Assembly (NCBI GenBank): GCA_024233395.1 | Contig: JACKPR010000002.1 | Coordinates: 558,001 to 622,000 of the forward strand | Direction: 5' to 3' | From: Chlamydiales bacterium | Lineage (GTDB): Bacteria; Chlamydiota; Chlamydiia; Chlamydiales; Simkaniaceae | Length of the DNA: 64,000 nucleotides | Shown here: positions 41,366 to 50,900 of the stretch, one piece after another | Layout of the letters: the number at the start of each line of letters is the position of its first letter | Numbering within the stretch: position 1 is the first letter of the stretch | Notes under the pieces: model-generated | The model's database searches: none | What the model was told of the DNA's origin: nothing | Seen by the model: only the letters and a program-made list of their open reading frames with translations | Made by a program: the position numbers and the translations under genes

Positions 41366-44107
41366 CTAATGCCTTTGGTGATAAATTGCGGTATGAACGG
41401 CATTGCGTCTTTCAATCTCACTTGTTTCATTATCCCTCACAATATCCCATAAGATAAGACCGCCATCACTGATCCTCTTGTAAACACTATAATTGCGGCC
41501 TTCAACTAATCCTCGTTCTGCTTTTTTTGTTTGAACAGAGTATTCATGAAGTTGTCTATGCAAGTTCCAACGTAAGGGAACTTGTAGGAGAAAGAGGAGT
41601 TCATTGGCGACTCTATAAAGCGCTGTGACAATCTCTTGTTCTTCTGCAAGAAAAGAGCTAGCTAGATAGGTGGCTTCACTTGTTTGGTTTATCATAGTAT
41701 GTAAGTTTGCAAGCATCTCTGAAACTTGATTGAGATGGCGGTGAGCATCTCTGACTTGTGTTCCTATGAAAGAATCCACGTGATATTCACTGCCATCACT
41801 ATATTGAGCTTGATGCTCTAATTGAAGCCCTTCTTCTTCGCTGTAAGCCCAGCTCTGTTGAAGGATTTTGAAGTGTTGTGCTTTTCGGACCATAAAGTCA
41901 CTGGCTCTGGTGCAGTCCTCATTCAGTCGATCGCAGAATTCATCAGGAAGAGGATGATCTGCATAAGAAACAGTTTTTACTTCTGAGTCAATTGCACTTA
42001 GTAGCTCAGAGAGTTGATAGGCACGATTTCGACGAATAATCGCATGTAAGTGAAATGGTTCAAGGTAGGAGTAGTAAGCAATTTGAGCTGTGCTTTCAAT
42101 ATGAGAGCGGGGGCATTGAATCCGATGAGCTATCTGTTCAAGGAGGTCTCTTTTTGCTTCTAATTCAAGGCCTGGGACGTAAGTGCCAAAAAACCAGCCA
42201 AACCCAGAAATAATTCTATCAATTAAGACTCTTTTTTCTTCTGTCATCTGAGTGCGAGCATAGGTTCTTTGATAGTTTTGGCAGTCGCCAAGTAGTTGTT
42301 GATATTGAGCCTCTGAACAAGAAGAATGAAACTCTAAAATTTTTGTCCATGATTCGAGTCGAGTTAGTTTAAGAGCTCCCTCTTCTGTTTTTAAATAATC
42401 TTCGACAGAAAAGTCTCCAACTCCTTGTTCACAAAGTTTAATAGCTTGGAGTTGAGCCTGTCTTTTTTCTCGCAATGAGATTTCATCACTTAAATCCTCA
42501 GCAAACTTCCCTTTGTTAGACATCAAACGTTCATATGTTTTGAAAAACCAGGTATATCTCTCCTTGAGGATGGGGTCGAGTTCTGTGCGTCGTTGACGTA
42601 AAAGTTCAGGATTTAAAGGGCGATTTCTGAGTTGATTATTAATGTTTAAGTACTCTTGGCTAAGATCGATTAATTCATCGAGTTCTACACAGGTTCCAAG
42701 ATTATGACGTATGCGCCGCAACATTTCGAGCCAAGTTTGAAGCGTAAAACAGTTAATATAACCGTTTGTGCGCACAAAGTCTTGGCTAGCTGAGTAAAAG
42801 GCATTAAGAGCATTACGAAACATTTCGGCCATTACAGTATCGGTTGGGAAATGGGCTTCGCAAGGGAGGGTTTGAAAGAACTCTTCAAGTGCGGTTTCAA
42901 GGGCTTTTCTTGCCACCTCTGTTGGATTCCTTTGGGTGGAGCGTACCTGTTCAGCGAGATTAGGATACCGAGTGGTTAAATGGGGAAAAGGAATTTGCTG
43001 GGTTAGATTTCCCCAGGTTTGTAGTGGATTCCAATCAGTTCCTCCCCTGCGGGTAGTGGGAAAAGTTCGGGTTGAAAGAAAAGTAAATGCTGCATTTTCA
43101 AAGTCTCGACAGAATGTGAGTATTGCACGAAAGTCTCTGATCTCCTCAGTAAGACTATCTAGTTCACTTTGGAGGGCTCCCAGATTTTTTTCATGGACCC
43201 AGATGTTAAAACGACAATCGGTATGATTAAAACTAAAACCTCTTAAACCTGGAGTTTCAGTGCGAGTCGTCCATGTTGCAAGGAGCTGTGTTAGTTCAAA
43301 AGAAGAGTGCTTTTGGGTTAGACCTGTTAGAATAAGGGTTTCCCAATTAACTGGGGTACCAAGAGGAGTATGTTCTTCATTCCACTTTCCTTCGAAGCAA
43401 ATAAAAGGTGGAATCCCCTCGAGCTCCCATATATGTGGAGCTCCATCAAAAGAAACACGCTTTGCTTCTTCTCGAAGTTTTTGTAAGGCTTCAGGAGAAA
43501 GTTTAAGTGTGCCACAGATTTCTTCCTGAATTTTACAAACTTCAGAAGGATCGATTGATCCTAAACGATCTTCAAAAAAAGGTAAGCGATTACTTTCTGA
43601 AAGGAAAACAAAAAAGCCATCTGGCATAGCATATAAATATGCGGTAACATTTCCACTTGCGTATCCTTGCCTTATTGGAAAGAGTTCGGTGCGGAGCCAA
43701 TTCATATTTTGAAAAGTGCTTTTTTGACGATGGCGATTGCGCTGTTCAAAAGTGAGTTGATTGCGAAAAAGATGGGATGTAAGTTTATGCACTCCTACAT
43801 GAAGCCCAGCAAAAAAAATAAGAGTGGTCAAGTAAGTTTTGAGAGGGAGTTTAGCATAGTGACTGGCTAAACCAATGATTAAAACTGAAGCTGCACCATG
43901 AAGGCAATCTAATTGACGGTCGTTGAACCTTTGCCTTAGGTAAGGGGTTGTATAAGAGCGAGTAGAGTTTAGAACGGCGGCTATGGCAATCCCAGAGCAT
44001 TGACGCAACAAAGCATCGCTTTGTAAAGCGGATTTACGGCAAAAGTAATATGTTCCTGTACAAAATAAATTGATTGAGCCTGCGAGCGCTGAACTCAAAG
44101 CAGCCAT
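41366..44107 (-). CDS. Large protein with N-terminal hydrophobic segments, unrecognised
   Basis: A 913-residue protein I do not recognise. The first 110 residues contain several hydrophobic stretches (ALAGSINLFCTGTYYF, CSGIAIAAVLN, AASVLIIGLASHYA, TYLTTLIFFAGLHVGV), followed by about 800 hydrophilic, mostly helical residues. I chose the ATG at 44107 because GGAGG lies five bases upstream; a frame from 44140 would add 11 residues. The membrane-anchored, helix-rich form is compatible with a secreted host-interaction protein, but that is inference. No repeat or catalytic motif stands out. Confidence 0.65.
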   Translation of the reverse strand: MAALSSALAGSINLFCTGTYYFCRKSALQSDALLRQCSGIAIAAVLNSTRSYTTPYLRQRFNDRQLDCLHGAASVLIIGLASHYAKLPLKTYLTTLIFFAGLHVGVHKLTSHLFRNQLTFEQRNRHRQKSTFQNMNWLRTELFPIRQGYASGNVTAYLYAMPDGFFVFLSESNRLPFFEDRLGSIDPSEVCKIQEEICGTLKLSPEALQKLREEAKRVSFDGAPHIWELEGIPPFICFEGKWNEEHTPLGTPVNWETLILTGLTQKHSSFELTQLLATWTTRTETPGLRGFSFNHTDCRFNIWVHEKNLGALQSELDSLTEEIRDFRAILTFCRDFENAAFTFLSTRTFPTTRRGGTDWNPLQTWGNLTQQIPFPHLTTRYPNLAEQVRSTQRNPTEVARKALETALEEFFQTLPCEAHFPTDTVMAEMFRNALNAFYSASQDFVRTNGYINCFTLQTWLEMLRRIRHNLGTCVELDELIDLSQEYLNINNQLRNRPLNPELLRQRRTELDPILKERYTWFFKTYERLMSNKGKFAEDLSDEISLREKRQAQLQAIKLCEQGVGDFSVEDYLKTEEGALKLTRLESWTKILEFHSSCSEAQYQQLLGDCQNYQRTYARTQMTEEKRVLIDRIISGFGWFFGTYVPGLELEAKRDLLEQIAHRIQCPRSHIESTAQIAYYSYLEPFHLHAIIRRNRAYQLSELLSAIDSEVKTVSYADHPLPDEFCDRLNEDCTRASDFMVRKAQHFKILQQSWAYSEEEGLQLEHQAQYSDGSEYHVDSFIGTQVRDAHRHLNQVSEMLANLHTMINQTSEATYLASSFLAEEQEIVTALYRVANELLFLLQVPLRWNLHRQLHEYSVQTKKAERGLVEGRNYSVYKRISDGGLILWDIVRDNETSEIERRNAVHTAIYHQRH

Positions 44108-44327
44108 TGAATCCTCCAATAAAAAATTGCTAAAAAGCATGATAATTAGAAAAAAGAATTAAAAAGAAGTATAGATTTTACCCTCAGTCAAAAAAGTATG
44201 TACTAAAAAGATGAACCATTATAATCCACATACACCCTCTCAGCAATTACCTTTTCATTGGTGACACAATCTGGTGAATAAATGGCAATTTCAGTTATAC
44301 TGGAAAAAAAATTTTATGGTGATGATT

Positions 44328-46940
44328 ATGTCTAAAAGATTCCTTTTTATTTTGGCCCTTTTGCCAGCACTTCTCTTTGCTCAAGAAAATAAAGAAAGTA
44401 CGATTATTCCCGTTGAAACGGAGCTTCGGGTAAGGATGCCAGAATGGCGGCCAAATATTGTGGAACAATTTCAAAATGGATCACCCCAACTTGTCGTTTT
44501 TTACTCTGAAAATGAACAAGGAGTTGAAGAGCCAATCAAGAAGATTCAGTTTTTCGAAAATGGACGTCCGATGGAAGAGACTGATCTAATCACTGTGGAT
44601 GAAAATTCTCTGGGTTATGAAGCTTGGAAAGTAACCTCTGTTCCTCATGGTGTTAGTGTACGATTTAGGGAATCTGGTGAAGTAGAGAGAGTCGGCTATT
44701 TTGATCATGGACTTTTGCATGGTCCTTTAAAGGTTTTTTATCCTAAAGGTCAATTGAATCACATCACTACATTCAATCAAGGAAAACCGGAAGGAAAGCT
44801 TTACTCATACCATGAGAATGGACAGGTCTTAGCTGAAGGACATTATAACGATGGAGTTTTAGAGGGAGATTTTATCCGTTACTACTCAAATGGAGAACGA
44901 GAAGTTCTGATTCCTTATGTTAAAGGAGAAATCCATGGGAAGATGATTGAGTGGTATGAAAATGGGAATGAGAAGACACAGTGTCATTACGTTAATGGAA
45001 AACTACACTCCGAGAAAAACTTTCCTGGAGTCATTCATTTTGATGAGAATCATACGATTACAGAGGTTCAAGAATACAATCAAGGTGTTCTTCATGGAGA
45101 CCATATCCAATACCATCCGAATGAAAGACAAAGTTATCAAGTACGTTATGTTAACGGAAAGAAAGATGGAATGGAACGGTGGTATAACTCAAATGGACGA
45201 ATTATTGGAGAGGGAGAATACGTTCAAGGAAAAATGATTGGAAAACATTGGAGAAAACATGAAAATGGAACGATGGCTTTCCTCGCAACATATGATAAAA
45301 AAGGGGTGCTAAAAGAACCTATTCGTGAGTTTGATGAAAATGGTCAAAAAATTGCCGAGTACTCTAGAAATGAAGAAGGAAAATTTCAAGGAAAATTCCA
45401 ATCTTGGTTTTCCGATGGAAAACTTCAAACCGATGCTTATTATGTCGGTGGGGAACTTGAGGGTGAATATACCCAATACTATCCTTCTGGCCAGGTAAAA
45501 CTTAAAGGGAACTATAAAAACCAATTAAAAGAAGGTCTTTTCCAAGAATGGTATGAAGATGGGAAACTTGCTTTTAGAGGGGCATTCAGTCAAGGAAATC
45601 GAAATGGAGAATTCTGTGACTGGTATTCTAATGGACAAATGAAAACCCAAAGAAATTTCAAAGACTCTTTATTCCATGGAGATCAAAAAGATTGGTATGA
45701 AGATGGGACTCTCAATGTTGAAGCTCGTTATGAAATGGGTAAAAAAGATGGAACGTTTAGATCTTGGAACAAGCAAAAAACTCTCCTTTTTGAAGGAGCT
45801 TTTGACGAAGATAGACCAATTGGAACACATACAGCCTATTATGATTCTGGACAAAAATTTGAGGTCTTTCACTTTTTAGATGGAAAAAAGGAAGGAAAAC
45901 ATGAGCAGTACTATCAAAATGGTCAAATCAAGTTGAGCGAAACCTTTAAAAATGATCTTGTTGATGGAGAAGCTCTAGGGTTTTTTGAAGATGGAAGTGA
46001 AGCTTTTATCAGAAAGGCAAAAGAAGGAAAACCTGTTGGCGTTCAGAAGGAATTTTATCCCCCTTCTAACGGAGTTAAAGGAACACTATCCAGTCTTTAT
46101 TTCCATAATGACAAGGGTGAGCTTCATGGTGAACAAAAATCTTATTATCAAAATGGCATTGTTAAAACATCGATTGGCTATGAGAATGGTCAGCTTCATG
46201 GATTAAAAGGTCTTTGGGATCAAGAAGGAAACCTCCTTGAAGAATCCAAATATGTTAAAGGAAAGCTTGAAGGACGTCACTTTGAAAAAGATCAAGAGGG
46301 ACGAGAAATCGTTTATCACTACAAAAATAATAAAAGAGAAGGTCCGCACTATATCTATTATCCTTTAGATGTGACTGATGGAGAAAAAGTCAAAGCGATT
46401 GAGGGCGTCTACCAAAATAACAAGATTCATGGTGAAGTGACAGAATACGATCCTAGCGGTGCAAGGATTAGTATCACGACTTATAAAAATGGAAAGAAAG
46501 ATGGAGATGCAGAGCTCTTTCATAGAAATGGTCGCACAGCCATTCGATTAACATTCAAAAACGATTTAAGAGAAGGCCCCTCCTATCAATACTATGCTTC
46601 AGGCGAGCTTTACAAGGAAGTTGAGTTTGTAAAAGATCTAAAAGAAGGTCAGGAGAAGACTTACTTTGAAGATGGTCGTTTAAATAGTATTTACCCTTAT
46701 AAAAGTGGAAAGCTTGAGGGAAAAGCAGAGCATTGGAATGAATCAGGAACTTTGATTTTCGAAGCTGAATATAAAGATGGGAATCAGCATGGAAAATTTA
46801 AAAAATATTATGATTCAGGAAAGCTTCGTCTAGAACAAACCTTTGATAATGGTAAGCTAGACGGATTAAAGAAAAGCTATGATCAAGATGGCAAGATGAG
46901 CGAAACCCTCTATAAAAATGGAGTAAAGGTTTCTCAGTAA
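44328..46940 (+). CDS. Exported MORN-repeat protein (YwqK-like repeats)
   Basis: About 870 residues. A signal peptide (MSKRFLFILALLPALLFAQ) is followed by a tandem array of about 23-residue MORN-type repeats from about residue 110 to the end. Typical units have YxNGxxxxxxxYxxGxxxG; examples are YHENGQVLAEGHYNDGVLEG and YDSGKLRLEQTFDNGKLDG. MORN repeats form beta-hairpin arrays that can bind lipid or protein. The repeats occur in chlamydial and other host-associated bacterial proteins, with no fixed function. I chose the ATG at 44328 because the signal peptide starts there; in-frame upstream ATGs at 44316 and 44274 are less likely. Confidence 0.8.
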   Translation: MSKRFLFILALLPALLFAQENKESTIIPVETELRVRMPEWRPNIVEQFQNGSPQLVVFYSENEQGVEEPIKKIQFFENGRPMEETDLITVDENSLGYEAWKVTSVPHGVSVRFRESGEVERVGYFDHGLLHGPLKVFYPKGQLNHITTFNQGKPEGKLYSYHENGQVLAEGHYNDGVLEGDFIRYYSNGEREVLIPYVKGEIHGKMIEWYENGNEKTQCHYVNGKLHSEKNFPGVIHFDENHTITEVQEYNQGVLHGDHIQYHPNERQSYQVRYVNGKKDGMERWYNSNGRIIGEGEYVQGKMIGKHWRKHENGTMAFLATYDKKGVLKEPIREFDENGQKIAEYSRNEEGKFQGKFQSWFSDGKLQTDAYYVGGELEGEYTQYYPSGQVKLKGNYKNQLKEGLFQEWYEDGKLAFRGAFSQGNRNGEFCDWYSNGQMKTQRNFKDSLFHGDQKDWYEDGTLNVEARYEMGKKDGTFRSWNKQKTLLFEGAFDEDRPIGTHTAYYDSGQKFEVFHFLDGKKEGKHEQYYQNGQIKLSETFKNDLVDGEALGFFEDGSEAFIRKAKEGKPVGVQKEFYPPSNGVKGTLSSLYFHNDKGELHGEQKSYYQNGIVKTSIGYENGQLHGLKGLWDQEGNLLEESKYVKGKLEGRHFEKDQEGREIVYHYKNNKREGPHYIYYPLDVTDGEKVKAIEGVYQNNKIHGEVTEYDPSGARISITTYKNGKKDGDAELFHRNGRTAIRLTFKNDLREGPSYQYYASGELYKEVEFVKDLKEGQEKTYFEDGRLNSIYPYKSGKLEGKAEHWNESGTLIFEAEYKDGNQHGKFKKYYDSGKLRLEQTFDNGKLDGLKKSYDQDGKMSETLYKNGVKVSQ

Positions 46941-46947
46941 TGGTGCA

Positions 46948-47409
46948 TTACTTATCAAAGAGCATTTTAGATATTTGAGAGATCTCTTCTTCGACTGTTT
47001 TACTTGAAGAATCGAAGGAACAATCAAAGTAGTTGTCTCCAAACTTTGCAAGATTTGTATGTGTTTCTATAACAAACTCTCTTGCCCATTTAGCTTTAAT
47101 CTGTGTTCTTTTTAATTGCTTTGTTCTTAATGCATCTCGGTGAAGAAGAACATCAAGGGGAGGAGAAATGCGAAAATAGAGTTCTCCTTCCTTACGCTCT
47201 CTCCACGGAGTTTGAGCATCAATGATGCAATAGGACTTTTCAGTTATCCGACGTTCAATTTCTGTGTCTACTGCTTCTTCTTTGAATCCTTCTTTATCGA
47301 TCAGATCATCTCTATCTAAATAGGTCCAGTCAGAACCGAGTGTTTCATGTAAAGCCGCTGATAAAGTAGACTTTCCACTGCATGAGGCCCCAAAAATGAA
47401 TATGTTCAA
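46948..47409 (-). CDS. P-loop kinase-like protein
   Basis: A 153-residue nucleotide-binding protein. Walker A is FGASCSGKSTLSA (residues 6-18), followed by DRDDLID, and a lid-like RDALRTKQLKR segment, a layout shared with small-molecule kinases such as adenylate or chloramphenicol kinase-like proteins. Substrate unknown. The ATG is two bases after the rsmD stop, so it is the last gene of the TPR-VWA-rsmD operon. It ends 7 bases from the convergent MORN gene. Confidence 0.7.
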   Translation of the reverse strand: MNIFIFGASCSGKSTLSAALHETLGSDWTYLDRDDLIDKEGFKEEAVDTEIERRITEKSYCIIDAQTPWRERKEGELYFRISPPLDVLLHRDALRTKQLKRTQIKAKWAREFVIETHTNLAKFGDNYFDCSFDSSSKTVEEEISQISKMLFDK

Positions 47410-47410
47410 T

Positions 47411-47980
47411 TTATTTTCCTCTCAGTGTTTTAGCTATACCTTGAAATTGATAAAGCAAGGTGCTTCCGACCTTCCTTTTTTTTTGCAGATGCATCGTTGT
47501 AAGAGAAGGGATTTCTAACTCCTTTTGAGAGCTTTCTTCTATAAAGAGAAGCCCACCAATATGGAGAAGGTGAAGCTTATCAATGAGAACTAAGGTCTTT
47601 TCTTGAAGTCCTTGCTCATAGGGAGGATCAATATAAATAAGATTGAAAGACTTCCCTTTTAATTTTTGCAAAAGGAGTAAAACATCTCCTGCAAGAAGTG
47701 TTGAAAGAGGAGAAAGATCAAGTTCATTGAGATTTTCTCTAAGGACCTTAAGGGCAGATCGATCTTTTTCAATGAAAGTCGCTTCTTTTGCTCCTCGACT
47801 GAGGGCTTCTATTCCCATCGCTCCAGATCCTGCATAAAGATCTAGGAATTGACAATCTTCAACATAAGCTTGAGCAATATTAAAAACCGATTGGCGGAGT
47901 TTTTCAGAAGTGGGGCGCGTCTTATCACCTTTTGGAGTTTTAAGGGATTGATTTTTTAAAAAGCCACCGGTGATTCTCAT
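47411..47980 (-). CDS. rsmD: 16S rRNA (guanine-N2)-methyltransferase RsmD
   Basis: A 189-residue SAM-dependent enzyme methylating G966 of 16S rRNA. It starts with the typical MRITGGFLKNQSLKTP, then RPTSEKLRQSVFN, SAM motif FLDLYAGSGAMGIEALSRGA (about 45-64) and catalytic IDPPYEQG. It overlaps the large VWA gene by ATGA. Its last residues Gly-Ile-Ala-Lys-Thr-Leu are encoded across a TATAGCTAAAAC motif, the end sequence of repeat family 2, so the C-terminus may have been rewritten by repeat insertion. Confidence 0.93.
   Translation of the reverse strand: MRITGGFLKNQSLKTPKGDKTRPTSEKLRQSVFNIAQAYVEDCQFLDLYAGSGAMGIEALSRGAKEATFIEKDRSALKVLRENLNELDLSPLSTLLAGDVLLLLQKLKGKSFNLIYIDPPYEQGLQEKTLVLIDKLHLLHIGGLLFIEESSQKELEIPSLTTMHLQKKRKVGSTLLYQFQGIAKTLRGK
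47427..47438. repeat. Solo end of repeat family 2 inside rsmD 3' end
   Basis: AGTGTTTTAGCTATA here is identical to the right end of the element at 41176-41345. It lies within the last codons of rsmD, 16 bases before its stop. Confidence 0.5.
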
Positions 47981-50900
47981 CGGACAGCAGTAGGAATGTG
48001 GAGAGGTTCTAAAATGTTTTGGGCTTCTTTTAAGAAGAAGGGGTCATCATTTTTTAAGAAATAGTCATAGCAAACATAAGCCTTTTGCAGAGCCATCCCC
48101 TTTTTAATAGAATGGGTTGCTTTTTCGGCATGCTTAAAGGAAATCGTTTGTTTAATATTGATCCATTTATCTCCACATCTCCCTTGTAGGATAAGATCAA
48201 AGTCTTTTAATTGATCGATGGAACCATAAATGATATAGGGGCGATCTGCATAAAGGGAAGGGAGCGTTTTTTCGTTAGGATAAAATTCAATTCTTGTCTC
48301 ATTGTTAATACTAGTGACATTGACATGGATATCTTTGGCAACAAAAGATTCGATGTGTTTCACAAGAACGGAAAGTTGTCTTGAAAAGGAAGCATTTGTC
48401 TTGGAATACATCAACTCCCCATTGTTGAAAGTGCTCAAGAGATCGAGCATCGACAGGTTATTTCCTTGACTTGCAGTTGCAGTAAAGACTGAAAACTTTC
48501 CTTTACTTTCTTTAACGAGCTCTTTGAAGTCATTCTTATGATCTTCAAGAGACCTAAAAGAATGCCCATCTGTTATTAAGACTACAATGTTTTCCTTATC
48601 TGGAGCGAAATAGTTAGAAACATTAGATAAGAGGTCAAAGGCATTATAATTTATGAAAAACCCTCGGTAATTTTGATCCATTAAAAAGCGTTTGGCTTTT
48701 GAAACAGATGTTTCATTCCACAAAGTTGGCTCTTTGCTGAATGGAATCATTTCTGCATCAGCAATAACAATATTAAAAGAATCTCCTTCACCCAGGTAAG
48801 AAAGAGCGCGTCCTACACCTTCTTTAAAGACTCCAAAACGGTGTTTTTTTATGCTACTCGATCCATCTACTACAAAAACATAATGTTGGTTTGGAGAGGC
48901 AAAATTAAGGGTCTCGACAGGTTTCATTTTTATTGAAAAGAGATATCCCTTGCCATCCTCTCTTTTAGAATAGTGGATTGAAGTATCAAACTCGTTATTA
49001 TAGGAAACGGTTTCAAGATGAGATGGAGGAGGAATTTCTGAAAGAAATGCATTTGTAAAGCGGTTTGACTGATTGAGGGACCGTTTTTCGGAGTCAGAAG
49101 GTGGACCTTCCAATTCAGGTTTGGTAAGAGAAACTTTTCCTAAAGATACTAGGGTTTCTTGATGATAATTTTCTAGAATGTTTTTGGAATGAGAATGAAT
49201 CATTTCTGTTTTTAGTGGAGAAAGCTTTCCCTCAGAAAAAGTGATTTCAGACTGAATTCTTATTGGAACAGGGTCTCCTTTGAGAAGTCCCCGTGTATTT
49301 GGGAAATTTTCATCACGATTTGCTAAACCAATCACTTTGTCAGCTTCAGGGAAATCCTCGAAAGCACTTTTGGGAGTCATTACAGGCTTATTTGGAACAA
49401 TTCTTTTTCCAGCAACATGAGGAAGGATTAAATCATCTGGAGAACCCTCAAGAGGGGTTACTTTCTTTTTTACATATTCAAGATGCTTTTCTTTTATAGA
49501 ATGTGTTGTAGTTGCGATATCCAAACTAGGAACCTCAGGGGGATAATAGGAAGGGCGGAGAGGGCTCAAAAGAGGGTGCTGATTATCTTGGCATAAAAGG
49601 TTTTCATCTTGAATTGATGTTGGAATAGGACTTCCTTCAAAAATTAGCCGTGTGTTTGGGAATTTTTCATTACGATTTGCTAAACCAATTATTTTTTCTG
49701 GTTCAGTGAAACCCTCGAAAGCTTTTTTAGGAGCGATTACAGGCTTATTTGGAAGAATTTTTTTTCCTGTTACATAAGGAAGATTTAAATCATTTAGAGA
49801 ACTATCAAGTATAGAGGGTGTTGTAGCTTCCCTATTTGTAAACTTTTCGTAGTGGACTTCAGAATCCTGCATATCAATAGAAAGATTCTTTTCGGTTTCA
49901 AAAGCAAAAAGAGAGGTTTGTGATTTTGGAAGAGAAAAGTTAGGAAGCGTTTTTGAAAATTTCTTTTCTCCTTCCTGTGTTGAAGGGTAATAATCATTTT
50001 GAGCAGCAACATCTTCAATAAATGTTTCATTTCCCCCAATGTAACTTCGTTTAATGTCTAGTTTGGATGGACGAGTTTTATGGTGATGTTTAGGAAGGGA
50101 TGGATGGTTTAGTGTAGGATCGAAAGTAAAGGTTTCATGAGAAAGAGCAAAAGTCTCTAAACTTTTTTCGGGAGCAATCTCTAGATTTAGCGTTGAATCA
50201 AAAACTGGAGGAAGCATTTTTTCTGTAGACGGAAGAAATAAGGTAGAGTTTCTGGTAACTTCTAGAGGTGAACGATATAAACCTTCTGTTTTTAAAGAAA
50301 ACTCCATAGGAGAAGAGGGTGTTTTCAAATGAGGGAATTCAATTGAGCGAGAAATGATTGCTAAAGAATCCTGATCTTTGCGTTCTGTGACAAGAGGAGG
50401 AGAAGAGTCGGTAGAAGGATTAAAAGTTAGTGCATCAATTGTTTCTGAGAAAGCAAGAGGTGATTGTTTTTCTGGCTTTGGAGTCAGGATCTTTTCATCA
50501 GAGTGTTCGTGGGGTTCCACATAAAGATAGGGATGGATCATTGCTAAAGCACTTTCATGAAATTCTTGGGCTTTTTTAGGAAGGTTCATTGCTTCTATAG
50601 AGCAATAAAGATCAAATTCAGGTGTTAGGGTAAAAGTCATGATTTCATGATTGAATTCCAAAGCAACCGTTGGGCCTTGAGGGAGAGAGTATTTAGAGGG
50701 GAGAGGAGAAGCCTTTTCACGCGAAGGATGATAAAAGGGAGTTGAGGTTTCTAGAGTTTCTAAAGGTTTAATATAAATATAGGGGGAGATTTCAAAAGTT
50801 TTACTATCTAATAGAGAAAGTTCTAATCCCATTTTTTCTTGTTGGAAAGATTTATAAGGAAGATCAAAAGTAAAAGAAATCTCTTCAAACTCAAAAAGGA

